Assembly: GCA_041584755.1 (NCBI GenBank)
Contig: JBFHDK010000021.1
Location: forward strand, 1-38,162
Direction: 5' to 3'
Source: HB2-32-21 sp003448675
GTDB lineage: Bacteria; Pseudomonadota; Gammaproteobacteria; Pseudomonadales; Porticoccaceae
Length of the DNA stretch: 38,162 nt
Both the position numbers and the translations under genes were made by a program. How positions within the stretch are numbered: position 1 is the stretch's first letter; every line of letters begins with the position of its first letter. Below, piece after piece: positions 24,317-31,648 of this stretch. The notes beneath the pieces were generated by a model. That model was not told the DNA's origin, made no database searches, and saw nothing but the letters and a program-made list of their open reading frames with translations.

Positions 24317-25033
24317 ATGCACTCAGTACTGGTTGTTAACTCGAAGGGGGGCTGTGGCAAGACCACTATCGCCACAAACCTTGCCGGGTATTACGCTGTT
24401 CGTGGTAAGAACGTAAGCCTGGTGGACTACGATCCCCAGCAGTCCAGTATTGAATGGTTGGAGAACAGAGGCCCAGAGCGGGCGCTGATCAATGGTATTG
24501 CCGGTTTCAAGGAGTCGGTTCGCATACCGCAGGGTACCGACGTTGTCGTCATCGACAGCCCAGCCGGGATTCAGGGGCGGCAGCTGGCCGATCTTGTCCG
24601 TCGGGCCGATAGCATAGTGATGCCTATTCTTCCCTCGCCCATTGATGTACGGGCCGCAGAACATTTCCTCTCGGAGGTGAACAAGCTCCGCAAGGTCGTC
24701 AATGCTGATGTGCGTTTTGCCACCGTTGCCAATCGGGTAAAGGAAAATACCCTGGCGGCGCACGATTTGAACGACTATCTCGATGCGTTGAAGCTACCTA
24801 GCGGCAGGAAACTGCCGGTACTTGCTTCGTTGCGCGCCAGTCAGAATTATATCCGGGCGGCCGAGAAGGGGCTGTCGATATTTGAGTTCGCACCGGTCAA
24901 AACTTTGCCGGATCGGGATCAGTGGGCGCGGTTGATACGTTGGGTCAGTCACAGCGGCAAGTCTGGCAAGTCCAGTAAGAAGGCTGTGGGGGCTAAAAAC
25001 CCGCAAAAAAGCAAAACCGCCAGAGCAGCATAG
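24317..25033 (+). CDS. Solitary ParA/MinD-type ATPase
   Basis: 238 aa. The deviant Walker A KGGCGKTT (residues 10-17, with the signature Lys10) and DYDPQQSS identify the ParA/MinD class; VVVIDSPAG is the Walker B strand. The C-terminal tail (about 212-238) is Lys/Ser-rich (KSGKSSKKAVGAKNPQK) and could give non-specific DNA binding. No parB-like or other partition gene is adjacent, so it is not an ordinary partition pair; relatives position cell structures such as chemosensory arrays or microcompartments. ATG at 24317 with AAGGGAG 8 nt upstream. Own terminator at 25091-25124. Confidence 0.88.
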   Translation: MHSVLVVNSKGGCGKTTIATNLAGYYAVRGKNVSLVDYDPQQSSIEWLENRGPERALINGIAGFKESVRIPQGTDVVVIDSPAGIQGRQLADLVRRADSIVMPILPSPIDVRAAEHFLSEVNKLRKVVNADVRFATVANRVKENTLAAHDLNDYLDALKLPSGRKLPVLASLRASQNYIRAAEKGLSIFEFAPVKTLPDRDQWARLIRWVSHSGKSGKSSKKAVGAKNPQKSKTARAA

Positions 25034-25090
25034 CTACTTTTAACCAAGACCCATGAAGGATGCCTGTTCCCGATCCTGATGGGAATTAGG

Positions 25091-25124
25091 AACCCCGCCT
25101 GAAGCGAATTCAGGCGGGGTTTGA
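25091..25124 (+). terminator. Rho-independent terminator after the ParA-type gene
   Basis: A perfect 13-bp stem, AACCCCGCCTGAA/TTCAGGCGGGGTT, with a GCGAA loop and a T-rich trail. It lies between two converging genes and may serve both. Confidence 0.88.
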
Positions 25125-25156
25125 CTTTAGTGGCTTGTGCCCTGAGCGCCTGTCAC

Positions 25157-25975
25157 TTAGGTCGCGGTTGTACCGCCATCGACAACGATTTCCGCACCGG
25201 TCACCCAGGGTGATTGATCGCTGGCCAGAAATAGCGCCGCTTTGGCGATATCGCTGGGCTGGCCGATCATGCCTAACGGGGTGCCTCTTTCAAAGGCAGC
25301 ATTGACGGTAGCCTCGTCGGCGCCCAGGCCGGCCTCGATAAAGCCCTTGATGACGGCGTTCCCCATATCCGTGGGAATCAGACCCGGATGAATGGAGTTC
25401 ACCCGAATGCCGTATTTCAGATTGCCGAACTCAACGGCGGCCGCCTTGGTAAGGAGCTTCACCGCACCCTTGCTGCCACAGTAGGCGCTCAGACCGGAAA
25501 ACCCTCGCAGGCCAGCGACAGAAGACAGGTTGATGATCGCCCCACCCTGGCCGGCGATGCCACCCGGTTTCATGGCCTTGCAAGCGTGTTTGAGACCAAG
25601 GAATACGCCGCTGACGTTGATGTCAAGGATGCGTTGAAAATCTTCTATCGTGGTATTTTCCACCAGAGCACAGATCTCGATGCCTGCGTTGTTGATGAGA
25701 ATATCGAGGCCGCCAAGCGTTTTTACGGTGTTGGCGACAACGCTTTCCCACTGATCTTCATCGGTGACATTTTGCGGCAGAAACGCGGCTTTGCCGCCCG
25801 CCTGATTGATCTTGTCGGCTGTCGCACGACCTTGATCTTCAAGAATGTCGGTGATCATAACTGCGGCGCCAGCCTGGGCAAAGGTTTGGGCTATTTCGGC
25901 GCCCAGGCCACGGGCGGCGCCGGTGATCAAGGCAATTTTGCCGGACAGGGAAATTTCAATTGCGGAATTGGACAT
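25157..25975 (-). CDS. SDR-family NAD(P)-dependent dehydrogenase
   Basis: 272 aa classical SDR: TGAARGLG (18-25), NNAG (95-98), catalytic Ser in NLSS (about 151-152), YCGSK (Tyr165, Lys169), and C-terminal VVDGG. TDILE after strand 2 suggests NAD. It is clearly separate from the SDR pair at 22.6-24.2 kb. Start ATG at 25975 with GGAAGA upstream. Same strand as the AraC-family gene behind it, about 140 nt apart, which may control it (inference). Confidence 0.92.
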   Translation of the reverse strand: MSNSAIEISLSGKIALITGAARGLGAEIAQTFAQAGAAVMITDILEDQGRATADKINQAGGKAAFLPQNVTDEDQWESVVANTVKTLGGLDILINNAGIEICALVENTTIEDFQRILDINVSGVFLGLKHACKAMKPGGIAGQGGAIINLSSVAGLRGFSGLSAYCGSKGAVKLLTKAAAVEFGNLKYGIRVNSIHPGLIPTDMGNAVIKGFIEAGLGADEATVNAAFERGTPLGMIGQPSDIAKAALFLASDQSPWVTGAEIVVDGGTTAT

Positions 25976-26115
25976 AGGGTCTTCCTGTGGGTGTGGTAAC
26001 AGTTTTTCGGGTTTTAGCAGGGCTAGGCTTGTTTAATGGCCGCAAGGCTTTTTTAAAGGCTTTTCGGTCTTGCCGTCGCCCGGTATGACAATTATATAGG
26101 CTTGGTTTGTTTCAG

Positions 26116-27210
26116 CTACGTTGCATTGGCGTCCCGGCATTCGGCACGATAGGCTGAAGGCGACTTGCCGCACCAGCGTTTAAAAGCCCGGCGAAAACTG
26201 GCCGTGTCCTGGTAACCAAGATCGAGTGCAATGGCTTCGACAGAGTGATCCGTGTTACGCAGGGCATCGGTGGCCAGCTCGGTATGGACCCGATCACGAA
26301 GCTGACGATAATTGGTCCCCTCAGCCTGAAAGTGGCGGATCATGGTGCGAGTAGAAACGTTGAATAGGCTGGCCAGATCTTCGAGTGTGGGCATGTGGGC
26401 GGGTGATTTCCGCATCAGGTGGAGAACGTGCTGCACCGTCATGTTGTTATCGCGGATTTCCTGTAGCCGGTGCTGTAATTGTTCTTCGGCCAGCCGGTGA
26501 ATATGTTCATCAGCGGTGATGCAACGCATCTCCATCACGGATTTTGGCAAAATCATTTGGTGCCGGTCACCGGAAAATTCAATTTCTCCAGAAAAGTATT
26601 TTTTATAATCCTCGGCGTAGTCAGGCGGTGGGTAGCCAAAAATTACTTTGCTACAGGTTAGTTTTTTGCCGCTGACAAACTCCAGAGCGTTCTGTACTGT
26701 CAGTATCATGGCTTCAGCCACGATAGACGTCAGAGCCGGGTTGTTGTAGTTCTCGACAATTTCAATAATGACTGTATCGCCCTGATAAAAAACTTCCAGG
26801 TCACAGAAGTTTATCGCTGTCTTGTAGTATTTCGCCGCATCTTTGATGGCCTGGCCAACCGTGGTGGCACTGATTACCGCCATGCCGATAGTGCCGTGGC
26901 TCGAAATGTGCATTTTGGTGCCGATAGATAGGCCTGCATCCTTCATATGCCACTTTTCGATCAGTTCAAAAATGGCCTCGTAAAGCGCCTCAAATTCGAT
27001 TTGATTTCCCGGGTTTTCCAGTATCTCCTGGGTGATTCCGTGTCGCTCGAAGCAGTCTCTAACCTCTTGGTTGCTACCATCAAGCGTATGAAATACCAGA
27101 TTTGCGTAGTGGGATGAGACAAAATAGCCACCCATCCCGACAGACCTTAGGGTTTGTGTTAGTGTGGGTTCAAGTTTGGCGTCGGGCTTGCTGGTTGTGT
27201 TATCAGTCAT
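26116..27210 (-). CDS. AraC-family transcriptional regulator
   Basis: 364 aa. The N-terminal part (about 25-215) is the 'arabinose-binding domain of AraC' type found in OruR/ArgR-like regulators. The C-terminal part (about 260-355) has two helix-turn-helix units: LEDLASLFNVSTRTMIRHF and VEAIALDLGYQDTASFRRAF, the standard AraC signature. This N-terminal type typically senses hydrophobic or amino-acid ligands. It is divergent from the monooxygenase operon across about 750 bp, and upstream of an SDR gene on its own strand, so both are candidate targets. Confidence 0.93.
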   Translation of the reverse strand: MTDNTTSKPDAKLEPTLTQTLRSVGMGGYFVSSHYANLVFHTLDGSNQEVRDCFERHGITQEILENPGNQIEFEALYEAIFELIEKWHMKDAGLSIGTKMHISSHGTIGMAVISATTVGQAIKDAAKYYKTAINFCDLEVFYQGDTVIIEIVENYNNPALTSIVAEAMILTVQNALEFVSGKKLTCSKVIFGYPPPDYAEDYKKYFSGEIEFSGDRHQMILPKSVMEMRCITADEHIHRLAEEQLQHRLQEIRDNNMTVQHVLHLMRKSPAHMPTLEDLASLFNVSTRTMIRHFQAEGTNYRQLRDRVHTELATDALRNTDHSVEAIALDLGYQDTASFRRAFKRWCGKSPSAYRAECRDANAT

Positions 27211-27958
27211 GTAATTCCAGCTTGGTCTTATGGTGGGCTTATGCCCGTCGTTGGCTGTCTGTTTGGTGGGCTGGCAGTTATAGCCAGTTACCGAGCTTTT
27301 TTATCATAGCGTAAATCCGTATAAGTATATCCCGACAAAAGTAAGATTGGTGTTGTTCCAAATGGCATCGGGTAATCCTCAATCCGGTTTTTCAGGCTCG
27401 GTGTTGAGGGGAGCGAGTGTTTGAGCCCGCCAGGGACGTAGTGCCGCGAGCGAAGAGTTTGTCAGCGTATGCATGAGCGCTGAGATGCCGAGTTTGAAAT
27501 TTTGCTTTTAAACCATAAAGATAGCAGGCGCTTAAGCAGCTACTGTTAATAAAAGAATAAAAAATTGATTTATATGCCATTTCAGTTTGAGTGTATGCGC
27601 CAATTTGCCGTGCCTGACGTGAAAGGTAGGCAAATGCCGGGAATGCTTCATGTAAATGCCATAAATAACAATGAGTTATGTGGTGGCTTGAAAGGGTTTG
27701 CCGAGATGCCGGGCCCGATGTTTGGCGTGGAAGGCGTTGGTGAACGGTCTGAAGGTGAGAGTTTGTGACGCTTTCGTGTCACTTTCTGCAATATCGTTGT
27801 CATCTTTGGCTCTGCGGTGGGTCGACATTCTTGCGTATCTTGCAAGCCTGTAAATGCGAAAAGCTTGTCTGGATGCCGTGCGAGATACCAAGTTCGGCAG
27901 GTGATTCAAGTACACGGTCAGTTTAGCGACCTATGATGAATAGCAACAGGGGATACTA
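27211..27958. other. Long intergenic region before the monooxygenase operon
   Basis: About 750 bp with no convincing gene: a 67-codon open frame at 27565-27768 has no recognisable content. It should hold the divergent promoters of the araC-type gene and of pmoC. A TATGAT near 27930 could be a -10 box for pmoC, but no good -35 partner is visible. AGGGGATA precedes the pmoC start. Confidence 0.5.
27765..27782. promoter_or_regulatory. Inverted repeat, possible operator
   Basis: GTGAC-gctttcgt-GTCAC, 5-bp arms with 8 nt between, about 177 bp before pmoC. Dyads of this size can be activator or repressor sites. No factor can be assigned; AraC-family proteins usually prefer direct repeats. Confidence 0.25.
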
Positions 27959-28759
27959 ATGGCTCTTACTACAACTCAAGCTTCCGTCTTGGCTGGCTCT
28001 GCTGATAGCAAGCTGGCTGGCCACTTTAAGCGCAACAGGATTGTCTATATCCTCGGTTCCATTCTGCTTGGGATAGGTCTGGCGTACCGGATCTATCTCA
28101 ATACGATGGCTTTCTCTGTTGGTACTGACTTTTATTCGCCCGAGTTCCAGAAGTACTGGATGCCGGTCTTGTATGGCGAGATTCTTGTTCTGGGCCTTTT
28201 TACTGTGTGCACCTCCATCTATGTGTGGCTTACCAGAGAGAAGGATGCAAGCGCGATATCAACTGAACTGGAGCTGTCACGGTACTGGAAGTTGCTGTCC
28301 TTTTTGTCGGTAATCGGTATATGGGTTGCGGCTATTGCTACAAATGCGGTTGAGTCCGACGCAGCCTGGCACCAGGTGACTATTCGCGACACCGACTTTA
28401 CACCGACGCACATATTTATTTTCTACTTCGCCCTGCCTGCGCTAACCGCTTTCCTTATTCCGGTTTTTATTTGGACTCATACGCGGATTCCGGCTTTCAT
28501 GAACAAGATTTCCGTGCCCTTTCTTTGCGTAGTTCTGGGCATTTTTATGATCATGCCGAATTACGGATTCAATGAGTGGGGGCATACTTTCTTCTATGCT
28601 GAAGAGTTGTTCGCCGCGCCGGTGCACTGGGGTTTTGTCTTCCTCGGCTGGTCACTATTTTTTCTGGTGCCGCTTGGTGTGCAAATCTTTACCAATATGG
28701 CTCGCTTGATCGCCAAAACCACTGCTGATTACAGTGATGATGGCCAAACTTCGGCCTGA
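27959..28759 (+). CDS. pmoC: Copper membrane monooxygenase subunit C
   Basis: 266 aa, about six membrane helices, close in length to PmoC/AmoC. Copper ligands of the two membrane sites are all kept: Asp134, His138 and His151 in the ESDAAWHQ...TPTH stretch, and Asn205, His209 and His223 in FNEWGH...APVH. These match Asp156/His160/His173 and Asn227/His231/His245 of the methane enzyme. First gene of the C-A-B order shared by pmo, amo and hydrocarbon monooxygenase operons. ATG after AGGGGATA. The symbol denotes the family, not methane use; with no methanotroph genes around, a short-chain alkane or alkene is the likelier substrate (inference). Confidence 0.94.
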   Translation: MALTTTQASVLAGSADSKLAGHFKRNRIVYILGSILLGIGLAYRIYLNTMAFSVGTDFYSPEFQKYWMPVLYGEILVLGLFTVCTSIYVWLTREKDASAISTELELSRYWKLLSFLSVIGIWVAAIATNAVESDAAWHQVTIRDTDFTPTHIFIFYFALPALTAFLIPVFIWTHTRIPAFMNKISVPFLCVVLGIFMIMPNYGFNEWGHTFFYAEELFAAPVHWGFVFLGWSLFFLVPLGVQIFTNMARLIAKTTADYSDDGQTSA

Positions 28760-28816
28760 TTGAGCAAAAGCTTGTGTTGCCAATGTGATGGGAACACATT
28801 TCCGATCTAACTTTTA

Positions 28817-28854
28817 TATCCCCGTCAATCTTCCGGATTGCGGGGATAATTTTT
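28817..28854 (+). terminator. Hairpin with T-run between pmoC and pmoA
   Basis: TATCCCCGTCAATC/GATTGCGGGGATA (one bulge) with a 5-nt loop, then TTTTT. It looks like a terminator but lies inside the operon, so it is probably a partial terminator or RNA-stabilising stem that lets pmoC RNA exceed pmoAB RNA, as described for amoC in nitrifiers. Confidence 0.75.
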
Positions 28855-28908
28855 CCCTGTAGTTAAATAGCAAAACGCCGTCCTCAGATGGGTGGGTGAG
28901 GTATAACT

Positions 28909-29703
28909 ATGAGTGATTTGAATGCATCGACATTGACAGACGAAGAAATCCAGCAACGGACCCTGGACATAAAGTCATTGGATAACCCGAAAGCGATGAA
29001 GTTATACCGTCGTTTTGATGGGATCTTTATTCTTGTGCTGTTCTCATTTATAGCCCTGGGTATACAGATTCAATTTACACTGACAGCGGGGGACTGGGAT
29101 TATTGGGTAGACTGGCGAGATCGTCGCTGGTGGCCGGTTGTGGCTCCCATGTCGCTGCTCATGTTTATTGGAGCGTTGACTTACGGGTTGTGGTATCGCT
29201 TGCGATTGCCAGTGATTGCCACTGCGGTGACCACGTTGCTGTGCCTGACTTCATGGCTGAGTCGTTATTTGAATTTCTATGAATTCACCTATTTTCCAAT
29301 GTCTTTTGTGCCGGCTTCGACATATATTGGTATGGGAATATTGCTTGACTGTTCTTTAATTCTCACTCGTAGCCTTATCATTTCAGCCATCATTGGGGGC
29401 GGCCTTTTTGGCGCCTTGGTATGGCCACTTAACTGGCCTTTATTTGCGGCATCAAAAGTGCCCATTGAATTCAACGGAATGCTTTTATCTGTCGCTGATT
29501 TAATGGGTTTTGAGTACATTAGAACCACGACGCCGGAGTATCTCCGCATTATCGAAGAATCAACGTTGCGAACGTTTGGAGGCTCGGTGACGCCGTTGAC
29601 TGCGGTGTTTGCCGGTTTGGTTGGTATCGTGGTGTATGCCTTGTTCTTGTTGCTCGGAAAGTGGATTAACGGGCTGGATAAGTTCGTCAAGCGAATTGCG
29701 TGA
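28909..29703 (+). CDS. pmoA: Copper membrane monooxygenase subunit A
   Basis: 264 aa with about seven membrane helices. Family blocks are clear: GDWDYWVDWRDRRWWP (61-76), LNFYEFTYFPMSFVP (121-135), and TTTPEYLRIIEESTLRTFGG (206-225), the regions used as pmoA/amoA primer sites. The N-terminus is extended by about 30 polar residues. The sequence is divergent from methanotroph PmoA and nitrifier AmoA in the parts I can compare, supporting a separate hydrocarbon-oxidising clade. ATG with GTGAGG upstream; 149 nt after pmoC. The stop overlaps a GTG in the pmoB frame. Confidence 0.94.
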   Translation: MSDLNASTLTDEEIQQRTLDIKSLDNPKAMKLYRRFDGIFILVLFSFIALGIQIQFTLTAGDWDYWVDWRDRRWWPVVAPMSLLMFIGALTYGLWYRLRLPVIATAVTTLLCLTSWLSRYLNFYEFTYFPMSFVPASTYIGMGILLDCSLILTRSLIISAIIGGGLFGALVWPLNWPLFAASKVPIEFNGMLLSVADLMGFEYIRTTTPEYLRIIEESTLRTFGGSVTPLTAVFAGLVGIVVYALFLLLGKWINGLDKFVKRIA

Positions 29704-29744
29704 AATCTGCTGGGAGTCTGGAATACGTTATGAGAGGCAAACAA

Positions 29745-30989
29745 ATGGTAGTTAACCGTCTTTTTATTATGGCTGTCTTGATGCTGACTGTCGTTGCATC
29801 GGAAGTTGCAGCTCATGGTGAGCGTGCGCAGTTGGCCAGTATGCGGATGCGTACTGTGCACTGGTTTGATCTCAATGTGTCGCCGCTTAACGTGAAGGTG
29901 GGGGATCTCGTAACGGTCACTGGCAAATTTTATACCTCTGAGCTGTGGCCCAACCAGTTGCCGAGTCCGGAGGATACGGTATACCTGAATATAGGTGTGC
30001 CGGGTCCTACTTTTATCAAGCTCGATGCGTCTGTAAACGAAGTTCCCATGGTTCGCTCAACATCGTTCGATTTGGGTAAAGTCTACGAATATAGTCTTGT
30101 GTTGAGAGCGCGGATTCCAGGGCGTTATCATGTGCATTCGCTGCTGAACGTGAAAGATGCTGGTTCTTTAGTGGGTAAGGGAACGTGGGTCGAAGTGTCC
30201 GAGCTCGAGGGCGCGGCAGCCGATCAGCCTTTCGTGAACGAAGTGACGACGCTAACCGGGGAGACGATTGACCTTGAAACCTACGGGCTAGGGGATATTT
30301 TTTTCTGGCATGTCGTCTGGGTGATAATGGGTATTGCCTACCTTGTCTATTGGTTGGTTAAGCGGGAGCTGTTTATTCCGCGGTTTCTTCGTATTCGGGA
30401 GATGGGTCAGGAGCAGGCCGATAAGATTTTGACCCGGAGAGATTTCATCGTCAGTGCATGCTTTTTTACTGCCACGCTGGCGTTGATACTGGGAAGTTAT
30501 CTTTGGACGGAAAACAAGTACCCCATTACCATTCCTCTGCAGACTGGGAAAGTCGAAGTGGAGGGCTATGAGGCGCCTGTTGGTGATTTGCAGATCGAGG
30601 TTGAAAGCGCACGCTACGAATTGGCCGGACGTAGCCTGACTATCAATGCGACGTTAACTAACAAGTCGGATCAAGTGTACAGTGTTGGCGAATTCCTTAC
30701 CGCTAATATCCGCTTTTTGAACCCCAGTGTAAAACATAATAATGTTAATCCTGGCGAAGAAATGGTGGCTGCTCAAGGTTTAACCGTTACCAATAAAGGT
30801 ATAGTCGCGCCCGGGGAAAGCCTTGAGGTCGAGATGGTTGCGTCTGATGCCTTGTGGGAGCAATATCGGATGACCGGGTTGATAAACGATCCGGATAGTC
30901 GTTTTGCGGGTTTGTTGTTCTACTTTGATCAGGACGGCAAGCGTTACTATCAGGAAATTGGCGGGCCTATTTTGCCTAAGTTTTTCTGA
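29745..30989 (+). CDS. pmoB: Copper membrane monooxygenase subunit B
   Basis: 414 aa. A signal peptide ends in VAA, leaving mature His24 (HGERAQ) as the N-terminal copper ligand. His129 and His131 in RYHVH complete the periplasmic copper site; His39 in RTVHW corresponds to the methane enzyme's His48. An N-terminal cupredoxin domain, two membrane helices (about 199-218 and 247-268) and a C-terminal cupredoxin domain follow, as in PmoB. ATG 29745 is preferred because AGAGG lies 6 nt upstream and the signal peptide begins there; the frame is open from a GTG at 29700. Confidence 0.94.
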   Translation: MVVNRLFIMAVLMLTVVASEVAAHGERAQLASMRMRTVHWFDLNVSPLNVKVGDLVTVTGKFYTSELWPNQLPSPEDTVYLNIGVPGPTFIKLDASVNEVPMVRSTSFDLGKVYEYSLVLRARIPGRYHVHSLLNVKDAGSLVGKGTWVEVSELEGAAADQPFVNEVTTLTGETIDLETYGLGDIFFWHVVWVIMGIAYLVYWLVKRELFIPRFLRIREMGQEQADKILTRRDFIVSACFFTATLALILGSYLWTENKYPITIPLQTGKVEVEGYEAPVGDLQIEVESARYELAGRSLTINATLTNKSDQVYSVGEFLTANIRFLNPSVKHNNVNPGEEMVAAQGLTVTNKGIVAPGESLEVEMVASDALWEQYRMTGLINDPDSRFAGLLFYFDQDGKRYYQEIGGPILPKFF

Positions 30990-31005
30990 ACACAGAGTGG
31001 AAGCG

Positions 31006-31632
31006 GTGTTTAAAAAGCATTTTTCAGTCGGGGCGGTACGTGTACCCGTTGTTTTTACGCTGTTGGTCGGCTTGCTCGTCCCGCGCTTGCTTCTCGCTCA
31101 CGGTGGCGTGTCGGTCGAAGATGATGTTTGCATCATAAAAATTGATCGTTATAAAGCGCATTTTACCGGATATCTGCCAAAGGAAAGGGCGACTAAAGAG
31201 TTTTGTGAAGATATTCCCATTGCTGCAGAAAGTATCTTTGTGATCGATTTTATTGATGACGAATTGCGAGATATGGAGCTCGATTTCCGTATTGTCCGTG
31301 ACGTCAATGAGATTGGTGTATCTGCCACTTATGCTGACCTGGGAGGCGATCAGGAAATTGAGGATGCAACGGTTTTTTACGTCGAGCCTCGCGAGTATCA
31401 AAAAGGCGTGATGAATGTGCGCTACGGTTTCGTGCGTGATGGTGGGTATATCGGGATTATTCATGCGCGCCATGCGGCCACCGGTTTGCGGTATACCTCG
31501 GTTTTTCCGTTTTCCGTCGGTGCGTTTCAGTACGGTGTCTACATTAAATATTTCCTGATGTTGTTTGTAGGATGTGGGATATTTATTTACTTTGCCGGGC
31601 GTCCATACATCCTTAATAAAGGCGAGAGTTAA
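31006..31632 (+). CDS. Membrane-anchored periplasmic protein of the monooxygenase operon
   Basis: 208 aa, no function recognised. A signal peptide (about 1-31) ends LLLA and is followed by HGG, so the mature protein may begin with His, as PmoB does. The extracytoplasmic domain has two Cys (42, 67; possible disulfide), His52, a run of acidic residues, and IIHARHAATG. One C-terminal helix (about 178-200) anchors it. The start is GTG 31006; GTG 30997 is also possible. 16 nt after pmoB and 16 nt before the oxidase gene, so it is part of the operon. It is not the usual PmoD (no cupredoxin motif). Confidence 0.82.
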   Translation: MFKKHFSVGAVRVPVVFTLLVGLLVPRLLLAHGGVSVEDDVCIIKIDRYKAHFTGYLPKERATKEFCEDIPIAAESIFVIDFIDDELRDMELDFRIVRDVNEIGVSATYADLGGDQEIEDATVFYVEPREYQKGVMNVRYGFVRDGGYIGIIHARHAATGLRYTSVFPFSVGAFQYGVYIKYFLMLFVGCGIFIYFAGRPYILNKGES

Positions 31633-31648
31633 AAAAACCAGGGCGTAA

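Noticed and set aside
27565..27768. 67-codon open frame in the region before pmoC
   Set aside because: No ribosome site of note, no motif, and its reverse strand is equally open.
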